In this document: piece after piece, positions 7,397-16,338 of the stretch
Layout of the letters: every line of letters begins with the position of its first letter
Position numbering within the stretch: position 1 is the first letter of the stretch
From: Dehalococcoidia bacterium
GTDB lineage: Bacteria > Chloroflexota > Dehalococcoidia > DSTF01 > JACRBR01
Direction of reading: 5' to 3'
DNA: 64,000 bases
Assembly: GCA_040902535.1 (NCBI GenBank)
Contig: JBBDXD010000001.1
Location: 1 to 64,000 of the forward strand
Notes under the pieces: generated by a model
What the model was told of the DNA's origin: nothing
The model's input: the letters and a program-made list of their open reading frames with translations, nothing else
Databases searched by the model: none
Program-made: the position numbers and the translations under genes

Positions 7397-7771
7397 GTGG
7401 CGCAGAGCGTGGCGCTCACGCGGCGCGCACTCGCGCTCGACCCGCACTACGTCGAGGCGCTGGAACATCTCGGGACGACCATGATCACGCGCCGGCAGCA
7501 GTACGCGGAAGGCCTCGATTGCCTCGAACGTGCGGCGGCCGCGCGTGACGACGATCCGGGCATCTGGTACGCGCTTGCCTGGTGCTACGAGTTTGCCGCG
7601 CACGAGATCGCGCGGCGCCGCCCTGCTGGTATCGATCTCGTGCCACGCGACCTGTACCGGCGCGCCGCCGAAGGCTTCCGCCGCTGTCTTGCGCTGCACC
7701 CCGATGGAAAGCTCAAGGATGACGCGGAGGATCTGCTCGACCACGTCGAGAACGAACTCTCCGCGTTATGA
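7397..7771 (+). CDS. TPR-like repeat protein
   Basis: The protein is built from helical repeats: SVALTRRALALDPHYVEALEHL, GLDCLERAAAARDDDPGIWYAL and RAAEGFRRCLALHPDGKLKDDA, the spacing of tetratricopeptide repeats. GTG at 7397 is the first canonical start. The frame is open to 7304, and the codons 7331-7396 encode a further repeat half (EARALFAQARERHEARDVA). The real start may therefore be CTG at 7331, overlapping the stop of the GYD gene. It probably serves as a protein-binding scaffold. The partner is unknown. Confidence 0.75.
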   Translation: MAQSVALTRRALALDPHYVEALEHLGTTMITRRQQYAEGLDCLERAAAARDDDPGIWYALAWCYEFAAHEIARRRPAGIDLVPRDLYRRAAEGFRRCLALHPDGKLKDDAEDLLDHVENELSAL

Positions 7772-7808
7772 TGCCCGCGACATCGAGTGCGTGCTGTCGG
7801 GAGGGACC

Positions 7809-9170
7809 ATGACCATTCTCGATCGTTATGTAGAGATGCATCCCGGCTCCCGCACCCTCCACGAGCGCGCGCTTCGACTCTTTCCTAACGGCGTCACGCA
7901 CGACATCCGGCACCAGTCGCCCTTCCCTCTGTATGCCGCGCGCGCCGCCGGCAGCCGCAAGTGGGACGTCGATGGCAACGAGATCGTGGACTACGTGATG
8001 GGCCACGGCGCGCTCTTGCTCGGTCACCAGCATCCGGCGGTCGTCGAGGCCGTCGCGGAGCAAGCGCAGCTTGGCACCCACTACGGCGCGTCGCACGAGG
8101 CCGAGGTGCGCTGGGGCGAGCTGGTCTGCAACCTCGTCCCGTCCGCCGAACGACTCCGCTTCACGTCGTCCGGGACCGAGGCGACGATGATGGCGCTGCG
8201 CCTCGCGCGCGCCTATACGGGCCGTGAGAAAGTGATCCGGCTGCGCGAGCACTTTCATGGCTGGAGCGACGCGCTCACTGGCCAACCGCCGCCTGAGGAG
8301 ACGGTCCCTCGATCGCCCGGCATCCCCGAAGGCATGCTCGCCGCGTCGATCGTGCTGCAGGCGAACGACGTTGAAGTCCTCGAGCGCACGCTCCGCGACG
8401 AGGGCGGCGACATCGCAGCGATGATCCTCGAGACGACCGGAGCGCATTGGGGCACGCATCCCATCGATCTCGAGTACGTGCGGCGGGCACGCGAGTTGAC
8501 AGCGGAACACGGCGTCGTGCTGATCTTCGACGAAGTGATCACGGGATTCCGCGTGACGCCCGGCGGCGCGCAGGCCGCGTACGGCATCACGCCGGATATG
8601 ACGACGATGGCCAAGATCCTGGGCGGCGGACTTCCCGGCGGCGCCGTCGCCGGCCGCGAGGAGATCATCGAACAGATCTCGATCCCCGGCGAGAACTCGC
8701 CGAACGATGGCCGCCGGGCGCGCATCGCACATCCGGGTACGTACAACGCGAACCCGCTGTCGGCGGCGGCCGGCGCAGCGTGCCTGGAAATCGCCGCCAC
8801 GGGCGTACACCAGGACCGCGCGGCATCCACGGCAGCGCAACTCGCGCGCGAACTCAACCGCGCGTTTCGCGAGGAAGCCGTCGCGGGCGCCGTGTACGGC
8901 CACTCATCGATGCTGCACATCGCGATCGGCATGGAGCAGCAGCCGCCAGATGGCTACGGCTGGGGCTGGCGCGCGCTGCCGGTTGCGCCACCGCGTGTAT
9001 CGGGCGCGGCATCACAGGCATTGAGACGCGGCATGCTCAACGAGGGCATAGACCTGATGGGCGACGGCATGATGGTATCGTCAGCGCACACCGACGCAGA
9101 CGTCGACCGCACGGTCGAGGCGTTCCGCCGCACGCTGCGAGCCATGAAGGAAGAAGGCGCCGCTCTCTGA
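7809..9170 (+). CDS. class III aminotransferase / GSA aminomutase-like
   Basis: This is a PLP enzyme of fold type I, 453 residues long. It resembles glutamate-1-semialdehyde 2,1-aminomutase: RLFPNGVTHDIRH near the start, FTSSGTEATMMALRLARAYT (118-137) for phosphate binding, HFHGW, IFDEVITGFR (239-248) with the PLP-ring Asp, and MAKILGGGLPGGA with the Schiff-base lysine K269. The C-terminal half is more divergent (a Gly/Trp-rich YGWGWRALP stretch), so a different amino-substrate is possible and I do not name it hemL. The start is supported by GGGAGG just upstream. No other haem biosynthesis genes are nearby. Confidence 0.85.
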   Translation: MTILDRYVEMHPGSRTLHERALRLFPNGVTHDIRHQSPFPLYAARAAGSRKWDVDGNEIVDYVMGHGALLLGHQHPAVVEAVAEQAQLGTHYGASHEAEVRWGELVCNLVPSAERLRFTSSGTEATMMALRLARAYTGREKVIRLREHFHGWSDALTGQPPPEETVPRSPGIPEGMLAASIVLQANDVEVLERTLRDEGGDIAAMILETTGAHWGTHPIDLEYVRRARELTAEHGVVLIFDEVITGFRVTPGGAQAAYGITPDMTTMAKILGGGLPGGAVAGREEIIEQISIPGENSPNDGRRARIAHPGTYNANPLSAAAGAACLEIAATGVHQDRAASTAAQLARELNRAFREEAVAGAVYGHSSMLHIAIGMEQQPPDGYGWGWRALPVAPPRVSGAASQALRRGMLNEGIDLMGDGMMVSSAHTDADVDRTVEAFRRTLRAMKEEGAAL

Positions 9171-9173
9171 CTA

Positions 9174-9410
9174 CTACGACTCGGGGAACGTCACCAGTGA
9201 GGTGGTGCTTTCTATGCCGGGGACGCTGCGGATCTTGTCGCTGAGGATCGCCGGCACCTCGCTGAGCTGCTCCACCTCGATCTCGACCACGATGTCGTAG
9301 GGCCCCATCACCTCGTGCAGTTCGACGACACCCGCAATCTGGCCAATGGCGGCAACCACGTTGCGCGTTTCACCGGGATTGGTGACGACGAGGACGTAGG
9401 CCTTGATCAT
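9174..9410 (-). CDS. stand-alone Lrp/AsnC ligand-binding (RAM) domain protein
   Basis: The 78-residue protein consists only of the alpha/beta sandwich ligand-binding domain of Lrp/AsnC regulators (IKAYVLVVTNPGETRNVVAAI; VMGPYDIVVEIEVEQLSEV; SVPGIESTTSLVTF). It has no helix-turn-helix part, so it probably oligomerises and binds an amino acid or acts as a partner for a full-length regulator. It is transcribed divergently from the CBS-KorAB operon and convergently with the aminotransferase, whose stop is only 3 nt away. Confidence 0.88.
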   Translation of the reverse strand: MIKAYVLVVTNPGETRNVVAAIGQIAGVVELHEVMGPYDIVVEIEVEQLSEVPAILSDKIRSVPGIESTTSLVTFPES

Positions 9411-9568
9411 CAGTGCCTCCTGTATCTGATAAAGCGCTCAGCGCATTTCCCCTGCTCGCGAAGCGCGGTACGGTCAAGATAGTGAGTATAGGTACCGCCT
9501 GCGCATCGGTGGCGTCAATGGGGCCATCGAAGTTCCGGAGCGCGGCGTCGGCGCGGCCGAACCTGCGG

Positions 9569-9574
9569 TACAAT
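9569..9574 (+). promoter_or_regulatory. -10 element before the CBS-korAB operon
   Basis: TACAAT in a CGGTACAATG context lies about 60 nt upstream of the likely CBS-protein start. The -35 region is not clear. Taken as the probable promoter of the CBS-korA-korB-CBS unit. Confidence 0.45.
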
Positions 9575-9632
9575 GAGGCTGGAATGCGCGCCCGCCTGCA
9601 GATTCGGCGGGGCGGCCGCGGCCCGAGGGGCA

Positions 9633-10115
9633 ATGCGGCAGAGGCCAATGGTCGAAGAAATCTTCCAGACCGACCCCATCAGCGCCTTAGGGCTTCCAAC
9701 TCCCGTTTCCATCGGTCGTACCGCCACTGTCGGCGAAGCGCTCAGGGCCGTCCAGACCCGGGGCGTCGGCTACGTGCTGATCGTCGAGGATGACGGTCGC
9801 CCGATCGGCATCATGTCCGAGACAGAAGTGCTGATGAAGATCGTGGCGCGGGACGTGAAGTACGACGAAAGTGTCGATATATACATGTCTCACGGTCCGG
9901 AGACGCTGACCCAGCGGGACCCGATCGCCACGGCGGTCAAGCTGATGAATGAGGCCGGCGAGCGGAACATTCCCATCGTGGACGAGGACGGACGCGCAGT
10001 CGCCGTCCTGCGGACGCTGGACATTATCCACTTCCTGGCCGAGGCGTTCCCGGCGCAGGTCATGAACCTGCCCCCGCGCCCCCACCAGTTGATCCCCGAA
10101 CCGGAGGGCGCATAG
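9633..10115 (+). CDS. CBS-pair domain protein, upstream of korA
   Basis: The protein is about 160 residues and has two CBS motifs forming one Bateman module: ATVGEALRAVQTRGVGYVLIVED with RPIGIMSETEVLMKI, and DPIATAVKLMNEAGERNIPIVDEDG with AVAVLRTLDIIHFLAEA. Such modules bind AMP, ADP, ATP or similar nucleotides. The start is uncertain between ATG 9633 and ATG 9648; neither has a well-spaced ribosome binding site. The stop TAG shares a base with the korA GTG start, so translation is coupled. The position suggests it senses nucleotide state for the oxidoreductase, which is inference. Confidence 0.9.
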   Translation: MRQRPMVEEIFQTDPISALGLPTPVSIGRTATVGEALRAVQTRGVGYVLIVEDDGRPIGIMSETEVLMKIVARDVKYDESVDIYMSHGPETLTQRDPIATAVKLMNEAGERNIPIVDEDGRAVAVLRTLDIIHFLAEAFPAQVMNLPPRPHQLIPEPEGA

Positions 10116-11977
10116 TGACCACGCTGACAAGAGAGTCCGACCAGCACGAAGGCCCGGATGTCCTGGAGCTGGACCGTGTAACGATCCGTTTCGCGGGTGA
10201 CTCCGGCGATGGCATGCAGCTCGCGGGCACCCAGTTCACCAAGACGTCGGCGGTCCTCGGGAATGACATCAGCACCTTCCCGGACATCCCGGCGGAGATT
10301 CGCGCGCCCCAGGGTTCGCTGCCCGGTGTCAGCGGCTTCCAGGTCAGCTTCTCGAGCCACGACATCTACACGCCGGGCGATGCGCCTGACGTCCTCGTCG
10401 CGATGAACCCCGCGGCACTCAACACCAACATCGGCGACCTGCCGCGCGGCGGCATTCTTGTGGTCAACGAAGATGAGTTCACTGAAACGAACCTCAAGAA
10501 GGCCGCTTACGGGTCGAACCCGCTCGATGATGGCAGCCTTGGCGCCTACCGCGTGTTCCAAGTGCCCGTATCGACGTTGAACGCGCGTGCGCTGAAGGAC
10601 AGCGGCCTCACCGCCGTCCAGGTCGACCGCTGCAAGAACATGTTCGCGCTCGGCTTGATGTTCTGGATGTACAGCCGTCCGCTCGACACGACGACTCGCT
10701 GGATCGATGAGAAGTTCGGCAAGAATCAAGGTGTGGCCGAGGCGAACAAGAAGGCACTGCGCGCCGGCTACAACTTCGGCGAGACGACCGAGATGTTCGC
10801 GACGCACTACCATGTGCCCAAGGCCAAGCTGCGGCCGGGCCTGTACCGCAACATCACCGGCAACGAGGCGACCGCGCTGGGCGTCATCACAGCGTCGAAG
10901 CTTGCGGGCCGCACGCTGTTCTACGGGAGCTATCCGATTACGCCGGCAAGCGACATCCTGCACGAACTGTCGCGCTTCAAGCGATTCGGCGTACGCACCT
11001 TCCAGGCGGAGGACGAGATCGCGGCCGTCGGCGCCGCCATCGGCGCGTCGTTCGGCGGCTCGCTCGGACTCACCGGCACGAGTGGCCCGGGACTGGCGCT
11101 GAAGAGCGAGGCGATCGGGCTTGCGGTGATGGTCGAATTGCCGCTCGTCGTCATCGACGTGCAGCGCGCCGGCCCGAGCACCGGTATGCCGACCAAGACC
11201 GAGCAGGCGGATCTGCTGCAGGCGATGTTCGGGCGCAACGGCGAGTCGCCCGTCGCCATCGTCGCCCCATCGACGCCGTCCGACTGTTTCCAGATGGCGA
11301 TCGAGGCGTGGCGGATCGCGATCAAGTACCGGACGCCGGTTCTATATCTCTCGGACGGCTACCTCGGTATGGGCTCGGAGCCATGGCTCGTGCCGGACTA
11401 CACGAAGTTACCGAAGATGGATCCGGACTTCGCGCACGACCCGGCCACGTTTAAGCCGTACGCACGAGATCCGGAGACACTGGCGCGCCCCTGGGCGATC
11501 CCGGGCACACCGGACCTGGAACACCGGATCGGCGGACTCGAGAAGTCGGATATCACGGGCAATGTGAACTACGACGCGGCCAACCACGACAAGATGGTCC
11601 ACCTTCGCGCCGAAAAGATCGAACGCATCGCGAACGACATTCCCGAACTGGAGGCGCACGGCGATGAATCGGGCGATCTGCTCGTACTCGGCTGGGGCAG
11701 CACCTACGGCGTCATCACGACGGCGGTGCAGCGCGCGCGCGCGAAAGGGCTCAAAGTGTCGTCGGCGCACCTGCATCACTTGAACCCGCTGCCGAAGAAC
11801 CTGGGCGATGTGCTCAAGCGTTACGACCGGGTGCTGATGCCGGAGATCAACCTCGGGCAGATGCGCATGCTTGTCCGGTCACGCTACCTCGTCGACATCA
11901 TCGGTCTGAACAAGGTATCGGGGCGACCGTTCACAATCAGCGAAGTCGAAGCGAAGATCACAGAACTGGCCGCCTAA
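10115..11977 (+). CDS. korA: 2-oxoacid:ferredoxin oxidoreductase, fused gamma-alpha subunit
   Basis: The 620-residue subunit catalyses, with KorB, CoA-dependent oxidative decarboxylation of a 2-oxoacid to acyl-CoA with reduction of ferredoxin. The N-terminal gamma domain contains RFAGDSGDGMQLAG (about 25-38). The alpha (pyrimidine-binding) domain begins near residue 245 with GNEATALGVITASKLAG and YGSYPITPASDILHEL, followed by TGTSGPGLALKSEA and QRAGPSTGMPTKTEQADL. The architecture fits 2-oxoglutarate synthase (KorA), but substrate choice among 2-oxoacids cannot be proven from sequence. The GTG start overlaps the CBS gene stop, and korB follows after 13 nt. Confidence 0.93.
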   Translation: MTTLTRESDQHEGPDVLELDRVTIRFAGDSGDGMQLAGTQFTKTSAVLGNDISTFPDIPAEIRAPQGSLPGVSGFQVSFSSHDIYTPGDAPDVLVAMNPAALNTNIGDLPRGGILVVNEDEFTETNLKKAAYGSNPLDDGSLGAYRVFQVPVSTLNARALKDSGLTAVQVDRCKNMFALGLMFWMYSRPLDTTTRWIDEKFGKNQGVAEANKKALRAGYNFGETTEMFATHYHVPKAKLRPGLYRNITGNEATALGVITASKLAGRTLFYGSYPITPASDILHELSRFKRFGVRTFQAEDEIAAVGAAIGASFGGSLGLTGTSGPGLALKSEAIGLAVMVELPLVVIDVQRAGPSTGMPTKTEQADLLQAMFGRNGESPVAIVAPSTPSDCFQMAIEAWRIAIKYRTPVLYLSDGYLGMGSEPWLVPDYTKLPKMDPDFAHDPATFKPYARDPETLARPWAIPGTPDLEHRIGGLEKSDITGNVNYDAANHDKMVHLRAEKIERIANDIPELEAHGDESGDLLVLGWGSTYGVITTAVQRARAKGLKVSSAHLHHLNPLPKNLGDVLKRYDRVLMPEINLGQMRMLVRSRYLVDIIGLNKVSGRPFTISEVEAKITELAA

Positions 11978-11990
11978 GAGAGAAGGAATC

Positions 11991-13025
11991 ATGGTCACCG
12001 CGAGCCGCGACGATAACGTGAAGGTGCTGTCCCGGAAGGACTTCGTGTCCGACCAGGAGGTGCGGTGGTGCCCCGGATGCGGAGACTACTCGATCCTCGC
12101 GCAGACGCAGAAGCTGATGCCAGAGCTGGGCATCCCGCGCGAAAACATCGTGTTCATCTCCGGCATCGGTTGCTCGAGCCGTCTGCCCTATTACGTCGAC
12201 ACGTATGGATTCCACAGCATCCACGGCCGGGCGCCGACGATCGCCTCGGGGTTGAAGGCTTCGAGGCCGGAGTTGAGCGTCTGGGTGGTGACGGGAGACG
12301 GCGACGCCCTGAGCATCGGCGGCAACCACATCCTGCACGTGCTGCGCCGTAACGTCGATCTGCAGATCATCCTGCACAACAACGAGATCTACGGCCTGAC
12401 GAAGGGGCAGTACTCGCCGACCTCCGAACTGGGCAAGCGCACCAAGTCGTCGCCCTACGGCACGATCGACCGGCCGCTGCATCCGCTGAGCGTCGCCATC
12501 GGCGCCGAGGCGACGTTCGTCGCGCGCTCGATCGACACTGATGCGCATCACCTGGTGTCCACGCTGGACAGGGCGTACAGGCACAAGGGCGCGTCGTTCG
12601 TCGAGGTCTACCAGAACTGCAATATCTTCAACGACGGCGCCTTCGCGGACTTTGCCGCCAAGGAAGTGCGTGCCGACCGCACGATCTCGCTCGAGCATGG
12701 CAAGCCCATGATCTTCGGCAAGGAGCGCGACAAGGGGCTGCGCTTCAGCGGCGCGAAGTTCGAAGTCGTGACGGTCGGCGAGAACGGCGTCACCGACGCC
12801 GACCTCTTCGTCCACGATGAGACTCGCGAGGATCCGTCGATCGCGTTCACGCTGAGCCGCATGGAGTGGCCCGAGTACCCGGTGCCCGTCGGCGTGCTGC
12901 GCGCGGTGCAGAAGCCGACGTACAACGACCTCATGGACAAGCAGATCGAAATGGCCATCGAGGCAGAGGGTGAGGGCGATCTGCGCGATCTGTTCCTCGA
13001 AGGCGACACGTGGACCGTCGAGTAG
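11991..13025 (+). CDS. korB: 2-oxoacid:ferredoxin oxidoreductase, beta subunit
   Basis: The 344-residue subunit binds thiamine diphosphate and a [4Fe-4S] cluster. Likely cluster ligands are WCPGCG (C27, C30), the Cys in GIGCSSR and the Cys in QNCNIF. The TPP motif is GDGDALSIGGNHILH followed by NNEIYGLTKGQ. A terminal extension of about 80 residues follows the core. An AGAGAAGGA-type ribosome binding site precedes the ATG. There is no ferredoxin-like delta subunit gene, so KorAB is the two-subunit type. A zinc-ribbon CBS gene follows after 4 nt, in the same operon. Confidence 0.94.
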   Translation: MVTASRDDNVKVLSRKDFVSDQEVRWCPGCGDYSILAQTQKLMPELGIPRENIVFISGIGCSSRLPYYVDTYGFHSIHGRAPTIASGLKASRPELSVWVVTGDGDALSIGGNHILHVLRRNVDLQIILHNNEIYGLTKGQYSPTSELGKRTKSSPYGTIDRPLHPLSVAIGAEATFVARSIDTDAHHLVSTLDRAYRHKGASFVEVYQNCNIFNDGAFADFAAKEVRADRTISLEHGKPMIFGKERDKGLRFSGAKFEVVTVGENGVTDADLFVHDETREDPSIAFTLSRMEWPEYPVPVGVLRAVQKPTYNDLMDKQIEMAIEAEGEGDLRDLFLEGDTWTVE

Positions 13026-13029
13026 CGCG

Positions 13030-13536
13030 ATGATTTGCCCCGAGTGCAAACACGACAACATCGAAGGCGCGGACTACTGCGCCAACTGCGGCCACGACCT
13101 TGCCGGCCTGGATCAGCCGGACGCGCCCGGCGCCACGGGCCCCGCATTCATCCACCAGCGTCTCGCCGATGTGCCGGCGCGTTCGCCGGTCAAGGTGAGC
13201 GTCGGCGATCCGGTGGGGCTTGCGGTGCGCATGATGCAGCACGCGGATACGGGATGCGTGCTCGTCATGAACGACGGACGGCTGGCGGGCATCATCACGC
13301 CGTGGGACATCCTGCACAGAGTCGCAGGCCCAAACGAGGACCTCAACGCCGTGACGTGCGGCCACGTGATGACCGCCGACCCGGTGTTCCTGCGGGATGA
13401 CGATGACATCGCGGTCGCCATCAACAAGATGTCGATTGGGGGCTTCCGGCACATTCCGCTGCTGCAGGCGGGCACGCCGCTGTGCGTGATAAGCATCGGC
13501 GACCTGTTCCGTCATATGGCGCCAAACCTCGCGTAG
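13030..13536 (+). CDS. zinc-ribbon plus CBS-pair protein, downstream of korB
   Basis: The 168-residue protein starts with a four-Cys zinc ribbon (CPECKHDN at 3-10 and CANCGHDL near 18-25). A Bateman module follows: VSVGDPVGLAVRMMQHADTGCV with RLAGIITPWDILHRV, and HVMTADPVFLRDDDDIAVAI with GGFRHIPLLQ and VISIGDLFRHM. The ATG lies 4 nt after the korB stop. Together with the upstream CBS gene it brackets korAB. The ribbon may dock it to the enzyme or to nucleic acid. A nucleotide-sensing role is inferred. Confidence 0.9.
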   Translation: MICPECKHDNIEGADYCANCGHDLAGLDQPDAPGATGPAFIHQRLADVPARSPVKVSVGDPVGLAVRMMQHADTGCVLVMNDGRLAGIITPWDILHRVAGPNEDLNAVTCGHVMTADPVFLRDDDDIAVAINKMSIGGFRHIPLLQAGTPLCVISIGDLFRHMAPNLA

Positions 13537-13604
13537 CCGCGCCTGTCTCCAGCCGTCATCCCCGCGTATGATGCGCCTCGCCAGTTCATTCGTTGGAGGC
13601 CTCG

Positions 13605-14777
13605 ATGACGACTGCATCGGTTACCCATCATCACATCGTAAAGACGGCCGCAGACCTGGCGCCCGATATCCGCGCCGCAGCGGATGCGACCGAACGCGGG
13701 CGCACCGTCGATCCCGATCTGATCGAAAAGCTGCGATCCGCGCGGCTCTTCGACATGGTCGTCCCACGAGACTACGGCGGCCTGGAGGTCGACGTGATCA
13801 CGATGATGCGCGCGATCGAGGAGGTCGCGATCGCCGACGGCGCGACCGGGTGGTGCGTGGCGATCGGCGTCGGCACGGCGATTGTCAGCGCCTACCTGCC
13901 TGAGGACGTTGCGCGACCGATCTTTCGCCCGGGCGTGATCACCGGCGGGCCTGTGGAACCCGCCGGACGGCTGACGCGCGACGGTGACGGCGCGCTTCGG
14001 CTCTCCGGCCGCTGGAAGTTCGCGAGCGGCTCACCGCATTGTTCATGGCTCGTGGCCGGTGCCCTGGTCTTCGATGGCGACCAACCCAGGATGCTCGAAG
14101 GCGGCATGCCCGACTGGCGTCTTGCCGTCGTGCCGCGCGACGGCGTGCAGATCATCGATACGTGGAGCGTGTCCGGTCTGCGCGGCACCGGCAGCCACGA
14201 CATTGCTATCGAGAACGCTCATGTGGCTGAGGAGCGGACGATTCCGTTCCTGACCGCTGCTTCGGCCATGCAGGGCGCGCTCTATCGATTTCCGATCGTC
14301 TCGTTCCTGGCGCTGTCGATCGCGCCGGTCGTGTGCGGCATCGCCCGGCGCGCGCTCGATGAGTTGATCGTGCTCGCCGAACGCAAGACGCCCACCGGGG
14401 CGGCCACGCCCTTGCGAGAGCGCGGCGTCGCCCAGCACGAGGTCGCACGGGCGGAGGCCACATTGCGCGCAAGCCGGGCGCTCCTGTACGAAACGGCGGC
14501 TGAAGCATGGGACACGCTCGAGAGCGGCGGCCGCCTCACGGTGAAGCAGCGGGCGCTGGTGCGGCTCGCGGTTGTGCATGCGACGAGCAGCGCGCGACAG
14601 ACCGTCGACATTGCGTACAAGCTTGGTGGCGGCTCTGCGTTGTACGAGACGAGCGTGCTTCAGCGACAGCTCCGCGACGTGTACGCGGCGTCGCAGCACA
14701 TCTTGCTCACGGACCTGAATTACGAGACCGTCGGGCGGGTGCTGATGGGTCTGCAGCCGTCATCGCCCGCGCTCTGA
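13605..14777 (+). CDS. acyl-CoA dehydrogenase-fold flavoprotein (DszC/HsaA-like group)
   Basis: The 390-residue protein has the acyl-CoA dehydrogenase fold, but its signatures are those of flavin-dependent monooxygenase relatives: VPRDYGGLEVDVITMMRAIE, ATGWCVAIGVG, LSGRWKFASGSPHCSWLVAG, SGLRGTGSHDI, and the C-terminal four-helix part with TVDIAYKLGGGSALYETS and LQRQLRDVYAASQHI. It may hydroxylate or dehydrogenate a small aromatic or other substrate with reduced flavin. The ATG follows TTGGAGG at 6-7 nt; an in-frame TTG at 13593 is part of that ribosome binding site. It appears to be a single gene with a TATGAT box upstream. Confidence 0.87.
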   Translation: MTTASVTHHHIVKTAADLAPDIRAAADATERGRTVDPDLIEKLRSARLFDMVVPRDYGGLEVDVITMMRAIEEVAIADGATGWCVAIGVGTAIVSAYLPEDVARPIFRPGVITGGPVEPAGRLTRDGDGALRLSGRWKFASGSPHCSWLVAGALVFDGDQPRMLEGGMPDWRLAVVPRDGVQIIDTWSVSGLRGTGSHDIAIENAHVAEERTIPFLTAASAMQGALYRFPIVSFLALSIAPVVCGIARRALDELIVLAERKTPTGAATPLRERGVAQHEVARAEATLRASRALLYETAAEAWDTLESGGRLTVKQRALVRLAVVHATSSARQTVDIAYKLGGGSALYETSVLQRQLRDVYAASQHILLTDLNYETVGRVLMGLQPSSPAL

Positions 14778-14807
14778 CGACTCCTGCCCGTTGGTCCGCG
14801 ACTGTTG

Positions 14808-15233
14808 TCATGCGCGGAAGAGTGCGCAGTTCTCGCGCATCTCCGCTAGGAACAACTGCGCCCATGGCGGCACCACCGCGGCAACTCGATCGCTGCAGTA
14901 GCGCTCCGCGTACTCATCGACGGACATCCATGCATATGCCGAGTGCTCTTCGCTGAGGATAACATCGCCAGGCGGCGCGTAGGCTGCATAAGAGTGGCAC
15001 GCGACGATGTCACCGCGCCGATCGTGATACTGCCACGTCCGCAACAGCTCAGGATTGGTAATGCGAAGGCCTGTCTCTTCGCGCGTCTCGCGAGTCACTG
15101 TTTCGGCGGCGCTTTCGTCCGCTTCGATATCGCCGCCCGGCTGGCCCCACCACCGGGATCCGCCGGCGTTCTGCAGCACCAGGATCTTGCCGTCACGGAC
15201 GATGAAGGCGTGTGAACGCCTGTGGACCGCCAT
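14808..15233 (-). CDS. Nudix hydrolase
   Basis: The 141-residue protein hydrolyses a nucleoside diphosphate linked to some group X. The Nudix box is complete at residues 34-56: G, x5, E, x7, RETREETGL. Preceding strands are HAFIVRDGKILVLQN and RWWGQPGGDI, normal for the fold. The substrate is unknown. It sits convergently with the preceding flavoprotein gene and back-to-back with the alcohol dehydrogenase gene, sharing a 70 bp promoter region with it. Confidence 0.93.
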   Translation of the reverse strand: MAVHRRSHAFIVRDGKILVLQNAGGSRWWGQPGGDIEADESAAETVTRETREETGLRITNPELLRTWQYHDRRGDIVACHSYAAYAPPGDVILSEEHSAYAWMSVDEYAERYCSDRVAAVVPPWAQLFLAEMRENCALFRA

Positions 15234-15303
15234 GCGGTCATTGTCCCACGTTCCTAGTCCACTTCAACGCCGTTCGCTATCATCGCGTCCACTGGAGGAC
15301 GCG

Positions 15304-16338
15304 ATGAAGGCTGCCGCGCTCAAGGGCTCCCGCAGCATGGAGTTAATCGACCTGCCGGACATGGAGCCCGCGCCAGGGATGGTGAAGCTGCGCGTCGCTT
15401 TTTGCGGGATCTGCGGCTCCGACATGCACGAGTACGAGTCTGAGAATCCGCCGCGAGCGCTCGGCTTCATGCAGCCCGTGATGGGGCACGAGTTCAGCGG
15501 CCAGATAGTGGCGGTGGGTGAAGGCGTCGCCGGAATCGAGGTCGGTCAGCACGCCGTGGGCAACCCGGGCGCCGGATGCGGAGCTTGCCGCTACTGCGCG
15601 ATGGGGCGCGAGAACCTGTGTCGGGCTGGTGGCGGCGGCGGCATGGGATACACGCTGGCCGGCGCCTACGCTGAATACGTCACGATGCCCGCCCGCAGCG
15701 TCGTCACGTTACCGGATGGTTCCGATCTGCGCGCCTGTGCCCTTACCGAGCCGCTCGCGGTAGCGCGTCATTCGCTGATCCAGGGCGCCTACAAGCCGGA
15801 TGAACTGCTGGTGGTCGCAGGCGCCGGACCGATTGGGCTGCTTACCGTCATCGCGGCGCGCCAGATCGGTGGCACGCGCATCGTTGTGTCGGAGCCGCTC
15901 CCCGGGCGGCGCGCGGCTGCCGACTCCGTCGGCGCAACGAATGTGATCGAGCCGTCGCAACTGCTGGAGACCGCATACAAGCTCTCCGACGGCAACGGCG
16001 CCGACATCTCGGTGGACGCTTCCGGCCTCCCGGTGGGCATCGCGTCGTGCGCCGATGCGACGGCCCGGGGCGGGCGCATCGTCCTGGCGGGCGTCGGTGA
16101 GCAGACGTACGCGCTCGATATCCTGCGCTCGATCATCAACGAGTACACGTACATCGGCATTCTCGGCTATACGCGGGCGGAGTTCGCCGATACCGCGATG
16201 ATGATCGCCCGCGGCGAAGTCGACGTCTCACCGGTGATCTCCGAGGTCGTCGCCGTGGAAGGTACACCCGATGCGTTCACCCGTTTGTCGGCGGGCCGCG
16301 ACGGCCTGTACAAGATCCTTGTGTCGCCCGATGCCTGA
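15304..16338 (+). CDS. zinc-dependent alcohol/polyol dehydrogenase (MDR family)
   Basis: The 344-residue medium-chain dehydrogenase has catalytic zinc ligands in FCGICGSDMHEYE and GHEFSG and a four-Cys structural zinc loop in GAGCGACRYCAMGRENLC. The NAD(P) fold carries GAGPIGLLTVIAARQIGG. The sequence pattern is that of the butanediol/threonine/sorbitol dehydrogenase group; the substrate is not determined. The start ATG follows TGGAGGACGCG. Its last codons overlap the next gene (GNAT) by 8 nt, so the two are co-translated. Confidence 0.92.
   Translation: MKAAALKGSRSMELIDLPDMEPAPGMVKLRVAFCGICGSDMHEYESENPPRALGFMQPVMGHEFSGQIVAVGEGVAGIEVGQHAVGNPGAGCGACRYCAMGRENLCRAGGGGGMGYTLAGAYAEYVTMPARSVVTLPDGSDLRACALTEPLAVARHSLIQGAYKPDELLVVAGAGPIGLLTVIAARQIGGTRIVVSEPLPGRRAAADSVGATNVIEPSQLLETAYKLSDGNGADISVDASGLPVGIASCADATARGGRIVLAGVGEQTYALDILRSIINEYTYIGILGYTRAEFADTAMMIARGEVDVSPVISEVVAVEGTPDAFTRLSAGRDGLYKILVSPDA

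Noticed and set aside
7809-9170. Naming the aminotransferase hemL
   Set aside because: The C-terminal half diverges and no other haem genes are near, so only the superfamily is supported.
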